From: Eurosta solidaginis
Lineage: Eukaryota; Arthropoda; Insecta; Diptera; Tephritidae
Direction of reading: 5' to 3'
Length of the DNA: 64,000 nt
Assembly (NCBI RefSeq): GCF_040869045.1
Contig: NC_090324.1
Span: 194,864,028-194,928,027 of the forward strand
Position numbers and translations under genes: made by a program
Notes under the pieces: model-generated
What the model was told of the DNA's origin: nothing
Database searches by the model: none
The model's input: only the letters and a program-made list of their open reading frames with translations
In this document: positions 55,595 to 64,000 of the stretch, piece after piece
Layout: each line of letters begins with the position of its first letter
How positions within the stretch are numbered: the first letter of the stretch is position 1

Positions 55595-57090
55595 GAGTTA
55601 TCTCATATATCCTCAGGTTTTTTCATAGAACGCATTCTAAAACGAAAGATTGCAGTCAACCTGAATCTTATTTAATTTTTTCAGATGAATATAAAACTAC
55701 AACAACCCGTTTAATAAAACTTGCTCAGAAGCAATATTACGGATCAGAAATTTCAAGTTTGCAATCCAAAACACCAATTGGATCTAAAAGCGAAATACTT
55801 TCGCTCACTCCATATCTTGATGAAGAAGAAGTAGTAAAAACGGGTAGACGACTTGGTGCATCCAAAGATACTACCGAATCTGAACGCCATCCCATAATAC
55901 TTCCGTACAATTGTAGGTTTACACGTCTGTATATTCAGTTTGTCCATGAAATGTCTCTCCATGGTGAAAACCAATTAATGCTGGGCATCATTAGAACGCA
56001 ATACTGGATACCAAAAGTTAAGACCATGATACGATCCGTAATTCATAATTGTAAGATCTGCACGATCTTCAAGAAACGATCTCAAAATCAGCTCATGGCA
56101 ATTCTACCTCAAGAACGCACCACATTTTCGCGTGCATTTACCAATACAGGGGTAGATTTGGCAGGGCCTTTCGAAATTAAGAGTTACAGTGGGCGCGGGT
56201 GTCGCACCTCAAAGGGTTACGTGTGTCTGTTCGTTTGCTTTTCTACTAAGGCCATACATTTATAAGACACTAGTGATTTGAGCACTTCCTCATTTCTAGC
56301 CGCTTTTTCAAGATACGTAGCTAGACGAGGATGTCCAAGAAACATTTATTCGGACAATGGAACAAATTTTGTCGGTGCATCACGTGCATTAAAAACGGAT
56401 TTTAAGGAATTTCTTGCCGATGCAAGAAACCAAACCCTGTCAAAATATTCCCATCAGGCATTAAATTGGCATTTCATACCAGCAGGAGCTCCACACATGG
56501 GAGGCCTATGGGAAGCGGGAGTGAAAAGCTTTAAAAGCCACTTCAGAAAAGTGGCCTTAAACAACAAATTCACTTTTGAGGAATTTAACACACTGTTATG
56601 TAGAATTGAGTCATGTCTCAATTCTCGTCCTCTTAGCCCCGCTTCAAATGAACCATCTGACCTTGAGCCTCTAACACCAGGACACTTTCTTATTGGAGGA
56701 CACCTATTAGCACCAGCGAAAATCAGCGTTGATGAAAATACTGCCTCAATAGTCAATCGCTGGCAGAAGCTCAAGGCATTACATCAAAACTTCTGCAGAA
56801 GATGGAAATCAGAATATCTTTCGGAACTACAGAAACAGATAAAATGGAAGCACCCTAAATCAAATATGCAAGTCGGAGATATGGTGGTTATACGGGAAGA
56901 CAATCTTCCTCCCAACGAATGGAGATTGGGGCGTGTGATAAGGTTACACCCTGGATCAGACAACCGGGTTCGCGTTGTGGATATAAGAACCGATAGGGGG
57001 CAAGTCACAAGACTACTTGCCAAACTAATATTATTAGCACCATATACCGCGGAAACCGACAACACGACAGACCCTAATATTCAGAAGTAA
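55530..57090 (+). pseudogene. BEL integrase
   Basis: First part: NDILVRFSNLPRALRVISYI, RFTRLYIQFVHEMSLHGENQ (His pair region), VIHNCKICTIFKKRSQNQLM (CxxC), TGVDLAGPFEIKS (catalytic Asp), and a TAA stop at 56263-56265. Second part from 56278: RGCPRNIYSDNGTNFVGAS (Asp), GAPHMGGLWEAGVKSFKSHF (Glu), PLTPGHFLIGGHLLAPAKI, NEWRLGRVIRLHPGSDNRV, to a stop at 57088-57090. The catalytic triad and zinc site are complete; one stop is the visible defect. Confidence 0.9.
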
Positions 57091-57099
57091 CGCTAAAAT

Positions 57100-58620
57100 C
57101 GGAGTTACAAAATCTCCACACATAAAAAAAAAAACTTCTAACCAAAACTAATCAACTTCTACAAAACTCATAGTGGAAAAAAAATATCTTTTTTGATCCA
57201 GCCTAATGTTACATACGTACATATGCATGCTTGCGCACATGGGTGGTATGGTTTACATTTACAAAGGCAGCAATATTTTGCTACAATTGATGGACACATT
57301 TTATTATTAAATGTTCAATTTTTAATGCGTTTTTACACACTCACTACAAAGTCAAGTTATATCTGGGTAGTCTCCACCGAAAAGATGTGCACAAACATGT
57401 ACATAATGACTATATGCATTGGAGTGCATGGAATCATGAAGGAAAAATTTTCGGGCCTGCTTAGGCAATCAAAAAAAAAAAAATCGTGGGTTCGCAAACC
57501 ACATATTACATCATGAAATTTCCCTCAAATAAATATTTCCTTTGTTCTTTTTGCCGAATGCATTATATATAAGGGTGCTCACATAAACATAATTTTTTAT
57601 CTTTGTTGCGAAGAAACGAAAAAAAGGATAGTGCAATGGCAAAGGCAACGTTACTTAAATTAAACAAAATCGCTGCCAATTTCATTGCATACACCCGTTT
57701 TTATCGAAATAGAAATAAAAACAAAAATAAAATAAGTAACAAAAAAAAAAAAAAATTACGGAAATAAAAATTGTTCAATTAAGGACACCCTAATATAATG
57801 CACGGTACATAGCACAATTCCTTTTTACTTTTCGAAGTAAAAAGTTTAAATACTAAACAAAAAACAAAGAACAAAAAATTTTCTTCATTCAAGGTTCGAA
57901 TCGAGCTCAAGGCCAGAACAATAATTTTTTTCTAATGATAATTATTGTCATTTTAAATAATTAAAAAATAACAATAATTATCATTAGAAAAAAATTATTG
58001 TTCTGGCCTTGAGCTCGATTCGAACCTTGAATGATTTATCAATAGGCCGATAAAAACGAAAACAAAAAATTTTCTAACAAAAAAAAAAAAACAGAGGAGA
58101 AATTTCGGATTGCTCGGTTCACCCTAATTTAACATATTGCAATCAATGCAATTTAGCTTTTTGCTTTTCGAAGCAAAAACCTCAACACAAAAAAAACCAC
58201 TCAAAAATTTTCTTTTTTCACAATAAAAAAATTCACTGCACACCCTACTATAATGTACGATCGCATGATTTTATTGCGAATCGTAGCAACAACAAAACAC
58301 AATTACACACTTTTCACATAACTTGTTGCTCTGCTTTGTTGGAGGATTTTTACATAACCTTTCATAGGTCTTTATTATAACATTTTTTTTTTTCTTTTTT
58401 CTTTCCTCTCTTTATAATTTGCAATATGTATATATATGTACATATGTATATTTTGTTTCACTAAACCACTTCACAGACACGAAATAAACACTAAACATTC
58501 GCGATTTACATTTTTCGCCCGCACGCGCACTATTTTTCTTGCAATTACAATTATATTGCAATCACAAAACAGAAATCGCACGCGCCACGTTTGTTTTTTC
58601 GTTTTTCATTTTCATTAATT
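57100..58620. other. Non-coding region 3' of the BEL element, with repeated hairpins
   Basis: May be the BEL 3' LTR, but I found no matching 5' copy. A CACCCTAATATAATG-like block recurs at about 57786, 58130 and 58242, and the first two are followed by TTTTTACTTTTCGAAGTAAAAA or TTTTTGCTTTTCGAAGCAAAAA. It also holds the large palindrome at 57885-58034. Open frames here are not convincing. Confidence 0.5.
57885..58034. repeat. Perfect 64-bp inverted repeat
   Basis: Arms 57885-57948 and 57971-58034 are exactly complementary, with a 22-nt loop. The outer part contains AAGGTTCGAATCGAGCTC, which resembles a tRNA/SINE B-box (GGTTCGANTCC). Probably a small fold-back element inserted in the surrounding repeat. 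Confidence 0.9.
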
Positions 58621-58649
58621 AATCCGGAACTGAAGTTAGTGAAACATGC

Positions 58650-58680
58650 AATATATCGATATTGCAAACAATCGATACAC
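58650..58680. promoter_or_regulatory. TATCGATA (DRE-like) and ATCGATA sites
   Basis: TATCGATA near 58654 is the exact Drosophila DRE core, and AATCGATAC follows 20 bp later. No downstream gene is recognised, so the function is uncertain. Confidence 0.3.
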
Positions 58681-59013
58681 TAGTAAGGTAGCATAAGGGT
58701 GTTGACACATCATCAATTATCCGTAAGGCTACATGCGTCACATACGGAAAACCATGACGTAGACATTTACATTTTTGAGAAACTAGTTAGTAATCAAAAA
58801 TAAATGCTATAAATGCTTGGAAATATATAAATTAGACATTGTTTGAGACAATTTTTCCCGTTAATGTTTGGGTTGGCGTTGTTTCTGTCTTGGGGGTCCG
58901 AGGGTATCATTTGTAAAACAAATGAATATCAATTATATTAGAATACAATACAGCTATGGTGTATTTATATTTCGCATACATTACCCTGCTTCCACCAACA
59001 ACCCCTTATAAGG

Positions 59014-59491
59014 TGAAGTTCACATTTACCTTATCAGAATTGCTCGCCAACCGAAATACGCTCGTTACGTCGACAAAACCCATGAGGAAAGCGACACCCT
59101 CTCCATTAACGCATCGGAGGTCGAACCAGAGTCCTCTGCAGCGGAAACGTCTGCTTTCCATCCGGAGGCCTCAGGTGGAGTGGAATCATCTGCATTCCAC
59201 CCACCTTCTACGAGCGGATTGGAAATGAAAACTTTCCAACTGCGCCGTTTTCGTCCTCTACTTCTACATGAGGTGATCGCAAGCGGATTGGAAATGCAAA
59301 CTTTCCAACCGCCCAAAAATGGCTACAAAGGGAAAGGCAAGAAGAATCGATGCAAGCAGCAAGCGCATCATAGTCGCGCCGCAAGGAGAGTGGAATCACC
59401 TGCATTCCACCTCCATCCAACGAGTGCCTTGATGAATTGTAAATACCTTTCTTATACAACATGTTTTTTTGTTACAAAAAAAAAAAAATAA
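59014..59491 (+). CDS. Repetitive open frame, unknown protein (3' part)
   Basis: Open for ~158 codons with no ATG near its start; bounded upstream by a stop at about 59004 and downstream by TAA at 59489. It contains repeated units: ETSAFHPEASGG, VESSAFHPPSTSGLEMKTFQ, ASGLEMQTFQPP and VESPAFHLHPTSA, then a Lys/Arg-rich patch (YKGKGKKNRCK). I do not recognise a family. It may be the last exon or the truncated end of a repetitive protein, or part of a mobile element; the repeated unit at the DNA level (GGAATCATCTGCATTCCACC) could also be a chance open minisatellite. Confidence 0.35.
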
Positions 59492-59811
59492 TTTTAAATA
59501 CTACTTATGCATATACATAAGCAATGATATATTTTATACATACATACATGAAATAAAAATGAATGGGCCACTGAGATTGAACCATGTACATCTATTATTT
59601 ATTTTTCTTCAATTTTCGACTTTAGGTAATTCAAACGGAACCTGAGCTGAAAATAGTTTTAAGCTTAATTTAATTTAATTTAAACTGCGAACCAGCGGCG
59701 GAAAATGTCCAAATAAATATTGCGTATCGCAAGGGGCCGGCATGTTTAGGCCAACAGCCCAAACTCAAAACATAAAACGTCGCCCTCGCACTTTTTCTTA
59801 TATTGTTAACA
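59492..59811. other. Non-coding spacer
   Basis: AT-rich; nothing recognised. Confidence 0.5.
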
Positions 59812-60105
59812 GTGCCAGTCAAACTGTTTATGTTAACCATACAAACGAACATCGCTGGAATAAATAAACAGTTTAACTGGCAAGCGGTATTGACCTGTTA
59901 TACATTTTTTACTTCACTTGTTTTCACACATCAAGGAGAAAGGACGTATCCCGCCGCAGTTTCCAGCTTCAACCAAAAGGTAACCTGCTCTTCAATAAAG
60001 ACTATTTGTGATTATTAATACTAATACCAACTTTTCTTTTTCTTTTCTACACTATATCTTGACCGGCACCATCCCTGAGCTGTGGCCCGGCCAAGACATT
60101 GTTTT
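59812..60105. mobile_element. Half copy of fold-back element J
   Basis: CCAGTCAAACTGTTTATG (centre) through GGCAAGCGGTATTGACCTGT, CCGCCGCAGTTTCCAGCTTC, AACCAAAAGGTAACCTGC, then CTTCAATAAAGACTATTTGT and the outer end GGCCAAGACATTG. It equals the right arm of J, keeps the ~40 bp missing there, and lacks ~35 bp around the TATATA site into which H inserted in J. Confidence 0.85.
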
Positions 60106-60396
60106 TTTTTTTTCTAAATCAGTGGCACATTTATTTTCAAGTTTCATGTATGTAGGTAGGTATAAAACGTAGTTAAATTTACTGTTTCGTATAAAAAAAC
60201 ATTTGTATATAAAGGAAGTTCATTTTATGAATAACTTTACAATGATCCCAAGGTTTCAAAAACCAAGTATGAAAAATATTTAAAAATCCATTTTATGTAT
60301 AAGTATGTAAGTATATATATAAAAAAAAAAGTATGTAATTACTCTTCGATAAAAATATGAAAATAATAAATTTAAATTTACATATATAAAGCCAAT
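60106..60396. other. AT-rich spacer
   Basis: Begins with a T run after the J end. No feature recognised. Confidence 0.5.
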
Positions 60397-60917
60397 TTAA
60401 CAGGCGCCAGACAATACCCAGCCAAAGATGGTGTTCTGTGCCAACAGGAGCCCCAAAGTTCCGGCTGGTATGGCGCCCAGCATAACCTTTGGGACCACGT
60501 CAGCACCGAGCACCAATTGGACTGGGGCGGCGACGTAGAACCACGGGTCTGCGAGCCTGATGTTGGCATATGGCGTGGCTACCGTTGCGTCCAGGCTTGT
60601 TAGTGGGGTTTGCCTCCGGAAATGACGCAACGCCACGGCATAAGTGGTGACGGTTGCCGTCTGCCCATGCTTGCCCCGCAGCTTGATAAAGCACCCACGC
60701 CGATCCCCCAGAATCCTCACATCAAGGCCGAGTCGGCGGATGAGCTCTTCCGCGATGATAGACGTTGCAGCGCATGGATCGAGTATAGCTCGAACCAGGT
60801 GCAAGCGACCACCCGACTCAATCTTAACAACGGCCGTAGGTGCAACCGACGTGAGGCACTGGATCAGCTGTGGCGGCGCACGTGGGCTGACAACCGCCCA
60901 AGCCCGGAAGGCAAGGA
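60397..60917 (-). pseudogene. BEL/Pao protease fragment, third family
   Basis: Minus strand: PQLIQCLTSVAPTAVVKIES, HLVRAILDPCAATSIIAEEL (the active-site region, DPC in place of DSG), TSLDATVATPYANIRLADP, VQLVLGADVVPKVMLGA and NTIFGWVLSGAC, the signature end of BEL protease. It lacks gag and pol and abuts the gypsy D LTR. The active-site change and truncation make it inactive. Confidence 0.75.
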
Positions 60918-62064
60918 CCGAGGACTTTGTATCCTCACAACATACACATATCCATACATTTTTCTAAAGAACATACATTTTGAAATAACTTGAAATTTAT
61001 AATAACATTTGAATTTATCACTTATACATTTTATATGAAGCACCAGAAATATACATGTGTATACCTTTATGAATTATACCCTAAATATATAATATATATT
61101 AAAGAACAAATTAGACTTGCGCACTTTTGCACGCAAGCAAAATATTTACATTTTCGCAAACATGAATTTTAAATATAGGATCACCCTAACATGCATTGAA
61201 TATTTGGAAGGGAGGTGATACGCACAAAACAATAAAATGCAGCGGTCAATCAACCCTTTGCACACTCAAAATCCAATACACCCAGCTACAAATACAACAT
61301 ACATAATAACTTAAGTGAACGGAGATCAGCAGCAAGTCGTCAAAATAAGCGCCGCTACTAATTAAAACTTCGCTATATATATTTACGCACTAGCATACAA
61401 CACACCAACGCACGCCATACGACAGACGGCAGAAGCATTGGGCAAAGCAAAACACAACATTAGAATCAGGTGACCACAAACAAATGTACAAACACACACT
61501 AGTTAAAGCAAAGGCTGGAAAGCACGGTATGAGCAAGTATAAAGGCATTGTATTCAATAAGGAGCATTATGGTGCGTGGAAATTCATGGGAAGGAAATAT
61601 TTCCCGGAATAACAGTTGTTTTATATTGTTAGTTAGAAGTTGTTATTATAAAATAACCGTTTGCCTGCGTGCAAAAATTAGTATATAAGGGCGACGAGTT
61701 CGCATTGGAATTGAGAGATTAGGAGACAGGCATACGAGTCGGTAGGTTTTATGACTACCGACCAAGAGTACACCTGAAGGTTTTTGACTTCATTTGTACT
61801 AAAAGTATATTCGTCTGGAGGCGTTATTACTCCATTCGACCGCAGAGGTTGGCCGCGGGCTTTATTACCTCAGTCACCTCTTACAAAACAAGGTAATCAG
61901 CTAGGAGTAGAAATAGAGTGTTTGTTAAATAAATACTTTTATAACGTTTTTATGCGAAATAAACAGGGTTATTCTTTTAGAAGGACCGGTAGGAATTTCT
62001 ACTTTCAGGAACCCTTGACGGACTGAGGCCAACCCCGGCAAAGTCAAAGGAAAAGTCCGTCACA
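60918..62064 (+). repeat. 5' LTR of gypsy D, missing its first ~18 bp
   Basis: Starts within CCGAGGACTTTGTATCCTCA; copy C has TGTGAGGACCCCAAAG before this point. Contains TATATAAGGGCGA (TATA-like) at about 61683 and ends AAGTCCGTCACA. Confidence 0.9.
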
Positions 62065-62067
62065 TTT

Positions 62068-62083
62068 TGGCGCCCGAGCAGGT
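62068..62083 (+). other. tRNA primer binding site of gypsy D
   Basis: TGGCGCCCGAGCAGGT, 3 nt after the LTR end. Confidence 0.85.
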
Positions 62084-62263
62084 TAAACAATTCAATTTTA
62101 AGATATACTTTCAGAGCATCAGAAATGAAGAAGGAAACAAGATTCACACACTTCTGGGTTAATACGACGAGGACATAAATCATAGCAATGGTAAAGGTAT
62201 CATGGGTATACTATCTCACTCGAGAGGATCTGGTAGCCTACAGCACGGAATTTGGGTTAGAGG

Positions 62264-63330
62264 ATGGCGACATTCATCCAAGAGGAGAAGGATAACGAGA
62301 ACTTACGGGATCGATTCACAGAGTTGGCGATTCGGCATGCGCGGTTAACAAATCCACAAGCATCAAAGACAAGCAGCGAACTAAATTCACCAAGAAATGA
62401 TAGGCAGGCAAATGTTGCACCCAATCAATTGGAGGTCGGACAACCACCGGTACATTTTATTCAGCAGCCTGGTACGTACGGAACGACAAATTATATTCAA
62501 CAGCCTGGCACATATGCAACGACCATGGACAGAGTAAGGAAGTGGGGATTAAAGTACGACGGAGGCAAAGATCCCCTAGGATTCATCGAAAGAGTGAAGC
62601 AGCTAGCAGATGGTTATGAAATCAACCGCAACACAATTCCAAAAGCGCTGCCGGAGTTATTGAAGGACAAAGCGTTGTTATGGTACAGGAATAACAACCG
62701 GCATTAGCAGGAGTGGGATGCCTTCAAGAAGGACTTCCTGAAGTTCTTTCTAATCTCCCGATACTTAGAGCAATTGGAAGATGAAATTCGAATGCGCGTA
62801 CAACGACAAGGTGAGCTATTTAAAGATTATGTCTTAGTATTGCAAGGACTCATGCGTCTCGCGGGCTACACCGAGGAGCAGAAACTAACCCGCATCTACA
62901 GAAATTGGCGCAGAGAGTACCAACTGTATGTAAAGCGAAGCGAGGTCAACAATCTTGAGGAGCTGGTAAGTTTAGCTCAAGACTATGAAAATATTACTCC
63001 TGACAAGGAACCAATGCGACCAACCACAAGGCCGTTCATATCACTGCGTCAAGAAGGTCAGTACCAGTGTCTCCAGGCAGAACAAAGACAGGAGGAGCGA
63101 GTAGAAGTCCAACAACAGCAGAGGTCAGAGCCACAACAAGAATATGTAGATATAAGAACGGCCTGCAGACGATGCGGAAGAAGCGGTCACTTTTCATACG
63201 GGTGCCGAGGCATAAGGAGAGAATTTTGCTGGACATGTGGTAAGATAGGCGTGCTCACGCGTGATTGTTGTAGGAAGCCACAGGGAAACGACCAGAGACC
63301 ACATTGGAACCGAGGGATGGGATCTTCGGA
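62264..63330 (+). pseudogene. Gypsy D gag with one in-frame TAG
   Basis: Starts at 62264 (MATFIQEEKDNENLRDRF). The capsid core begins at MDRVRKWGLKYDGGKDPLGF (62526). The TAG at 62705-62707 replaces a codon that encodes Cys in copy B (NNRH-C-SEW). The frame then continues QEWDAFKKDFLKFF, LTRIYRNWRREYQLYVKRSE and zinc knuckles CRRCGRSGHFSYGC (complete) and CWTCGKIGVLTRDC (His replaced by Val). A Gln-rich stretch (VEVQQQQRSEPQQEY) precedes them. Gag packages the RNA. Without the single stop it would be intact, so this may be an allele-specific defect. Confidence 0.85.
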
Positions 63331-64000
63331 GAAATTAGACATGTTCAAATACACAAAAGGCCGCATATTGGTAACAACGTATTTGAACGGAGAAGAAGCG
63401 GTAGCAGCGATTGACACGGGAGCGACGAGGAGCTTTATAAGTGATGCAATGGCGAGAAGATTAAAATCTGGTAAATTCAGGGAAGTAAAGACGCGAGTAA
63501 GAATGGGCGACGGCAGAGAAATAATAGTCAAAGAAGCGGTAGATGCAGAATTAAGAATGGGTGATAAAGTACAGAGGAACGAAATGTTAATCCTACCGGG
63601 ACTGGGCGATGAGGTGGTAATTGGCACGGACTATCTGGCGAAGGTAAAATTTGAGGTGAGATGTGGTGGTCAAGAAATAACGTTGAGAGTAGACGAACGG
63701 AAGCAAGAGGTAGTGACACGTACAACTATGGTCGAAGCAAATAGCGAAGATTTCAAGGAACACAACCCAATGGCGGCGCTAGCAACTAGCAAGACAGAAA
63801 ATCCGGTGAGTAAATTTCTGAGCCAAGAATTACAGGTATTTGCAGAGATGTCAGGAGTATCCAACGTGGCCACACACAAAATAGTTATGAGGGACGACCC
63901 TCCAATTAAGCAAAGGTACTATCTGAAGAATCCGAAAACGCAAGAAATTATCAACAGGGAAGTCGACGAGCTGATCGAAAAAGGTTGCATCGAACCATCG
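63331..64000 (+). pseudogene. Gypsy D protease and start of RT, same frame as gag
   Basis: Continues the gag frame without a shift: GRILVTTYLNGEEAVAAIDT and GATRSFISDAMARR (D-T-G active site intact, about 63411-63425), TRVRMGDGREIIV, NEMLILPGLGDEVVIGTDYL, then KFLSQELQVFAEMSGVSNVA and RT entry KQRYYLKNPKTQEIINREVD, ELIEKGCIEPS at the window edge. Copies A and B lose the active site here; D keeps it. Gag and Pol appear to be one continuous frame in this family. Called a pseudogene only because of the stop at 62705. Confidence 0.85.

Larger units (their letters stand above)
51221..57100 (+). mobile_element. BEL/Pao element, nearly full-length, inactive
   Basis: Gag, protease, RT, RNase H and integrase occur in standard BEL order from 52363 to 57090. 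The 51221-52362 leader probably includes part of the 5' LTR; TGGCGACC at 52048-52055 could be the primer binding site. I could not find matching LTR copies on the two sides, so the outer boundaries are uncertain. At least four frame breaks and a destroyed RT catalytic box show that it is dead. Confidence 0.8.
60918..64000 (+). mobile_element. Ty3/gypsy copy D, best preserved, leaves the window
   Basis: 5' LTR, primer binding site, gag, protease and start of RT, with only one stop codon and no frameshift in 579 codons. It continues past 64000. Sister to copies A and C. Confidence 0.9.

Noticed and set aside
57886..57905. tRNA gene suggested by GGTTCGAATC
   Set aside because: No A-box or cloverleaf around it; it is part of a perfect palindrome.

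Overview
This is 64 kb of repeat-dense insect (dipteran) genomic DNA; the look of the families suggests a tephritid-like fly, but that is inference. Nearly everything recognisable is a transposable element or a piece of one: BEL/Pao, several Ty3/gypsy elements, an errantivirus-like element with an env remnant, I/LOA-group and other non-LTR retrotransposons, fold-back elements and two or three families of tandem repeats. I see no intact host gene, rRNA, tRNA or CRISPR array. The one host-gene homology I recognise is a frameshifted TMEM161-like membrane protein fragment (about 8215-8885, minus).

Layout. 1-3745: rearranged BEL/Pao pieces in opposite orientations around a ~150-bp tandem array. 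3750-8175: gypsy copy A (+), RT/RNase H deleted. 8215-8885: TMEM161-like pseudogene. 9409-10853: non-LTR RT with a mutated catalytic box. 11410-26270: gypsy copy B (-), split inside its integrase by element E (12215-22577, +), a gypsy element with LTRs of about 3 kb. 26271-28395: LINE and BEL fragments. 28412-28796: palindromic MITE. 28975-40977: a 117-bp satellite that hosts an I/LOA LINE fragment, itself split by element F (30495-38884, -), an LTR element with a 3.78-kb LTR and a clear 4-bp target duplication; then another LINE 3' end. 41814-44437: 3' end of gypsy copy C (-). 44438-51216: fold-back element J, carrying errantivirus-like element H (44847-51072, +) inserted at a TATATA site. 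51221-57100: nearly full-length but dead BEL/Pao element (+). 57100-60917: non-coding DNA with hairpins, a repetitive open frame, a half fold-back element and a BEL protease fragment. 60918-64000: gypsy copy D (+), the best preserved, running off the window with one in-frame stop.

How the parts work together: this is a nested record of insertions rather than an operating gene cluster. The LTR elements should supply gag, protease, RT/RNase H and integrase, but almost every copy has lost at least one catalytic function. Copy D is the only plausible recent source of protein. Element H has almost identical LTRs but a broken coding region, so it was probably mobilised in trans. The most striking non-coding signal is an array inside H: 17 exact TAATCC sites, most within the 12-mer GCGCCTAATCCG, in AT-rich spacers. 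It resembles known fly retroelement regulatory arrays in layout but has a different motif.
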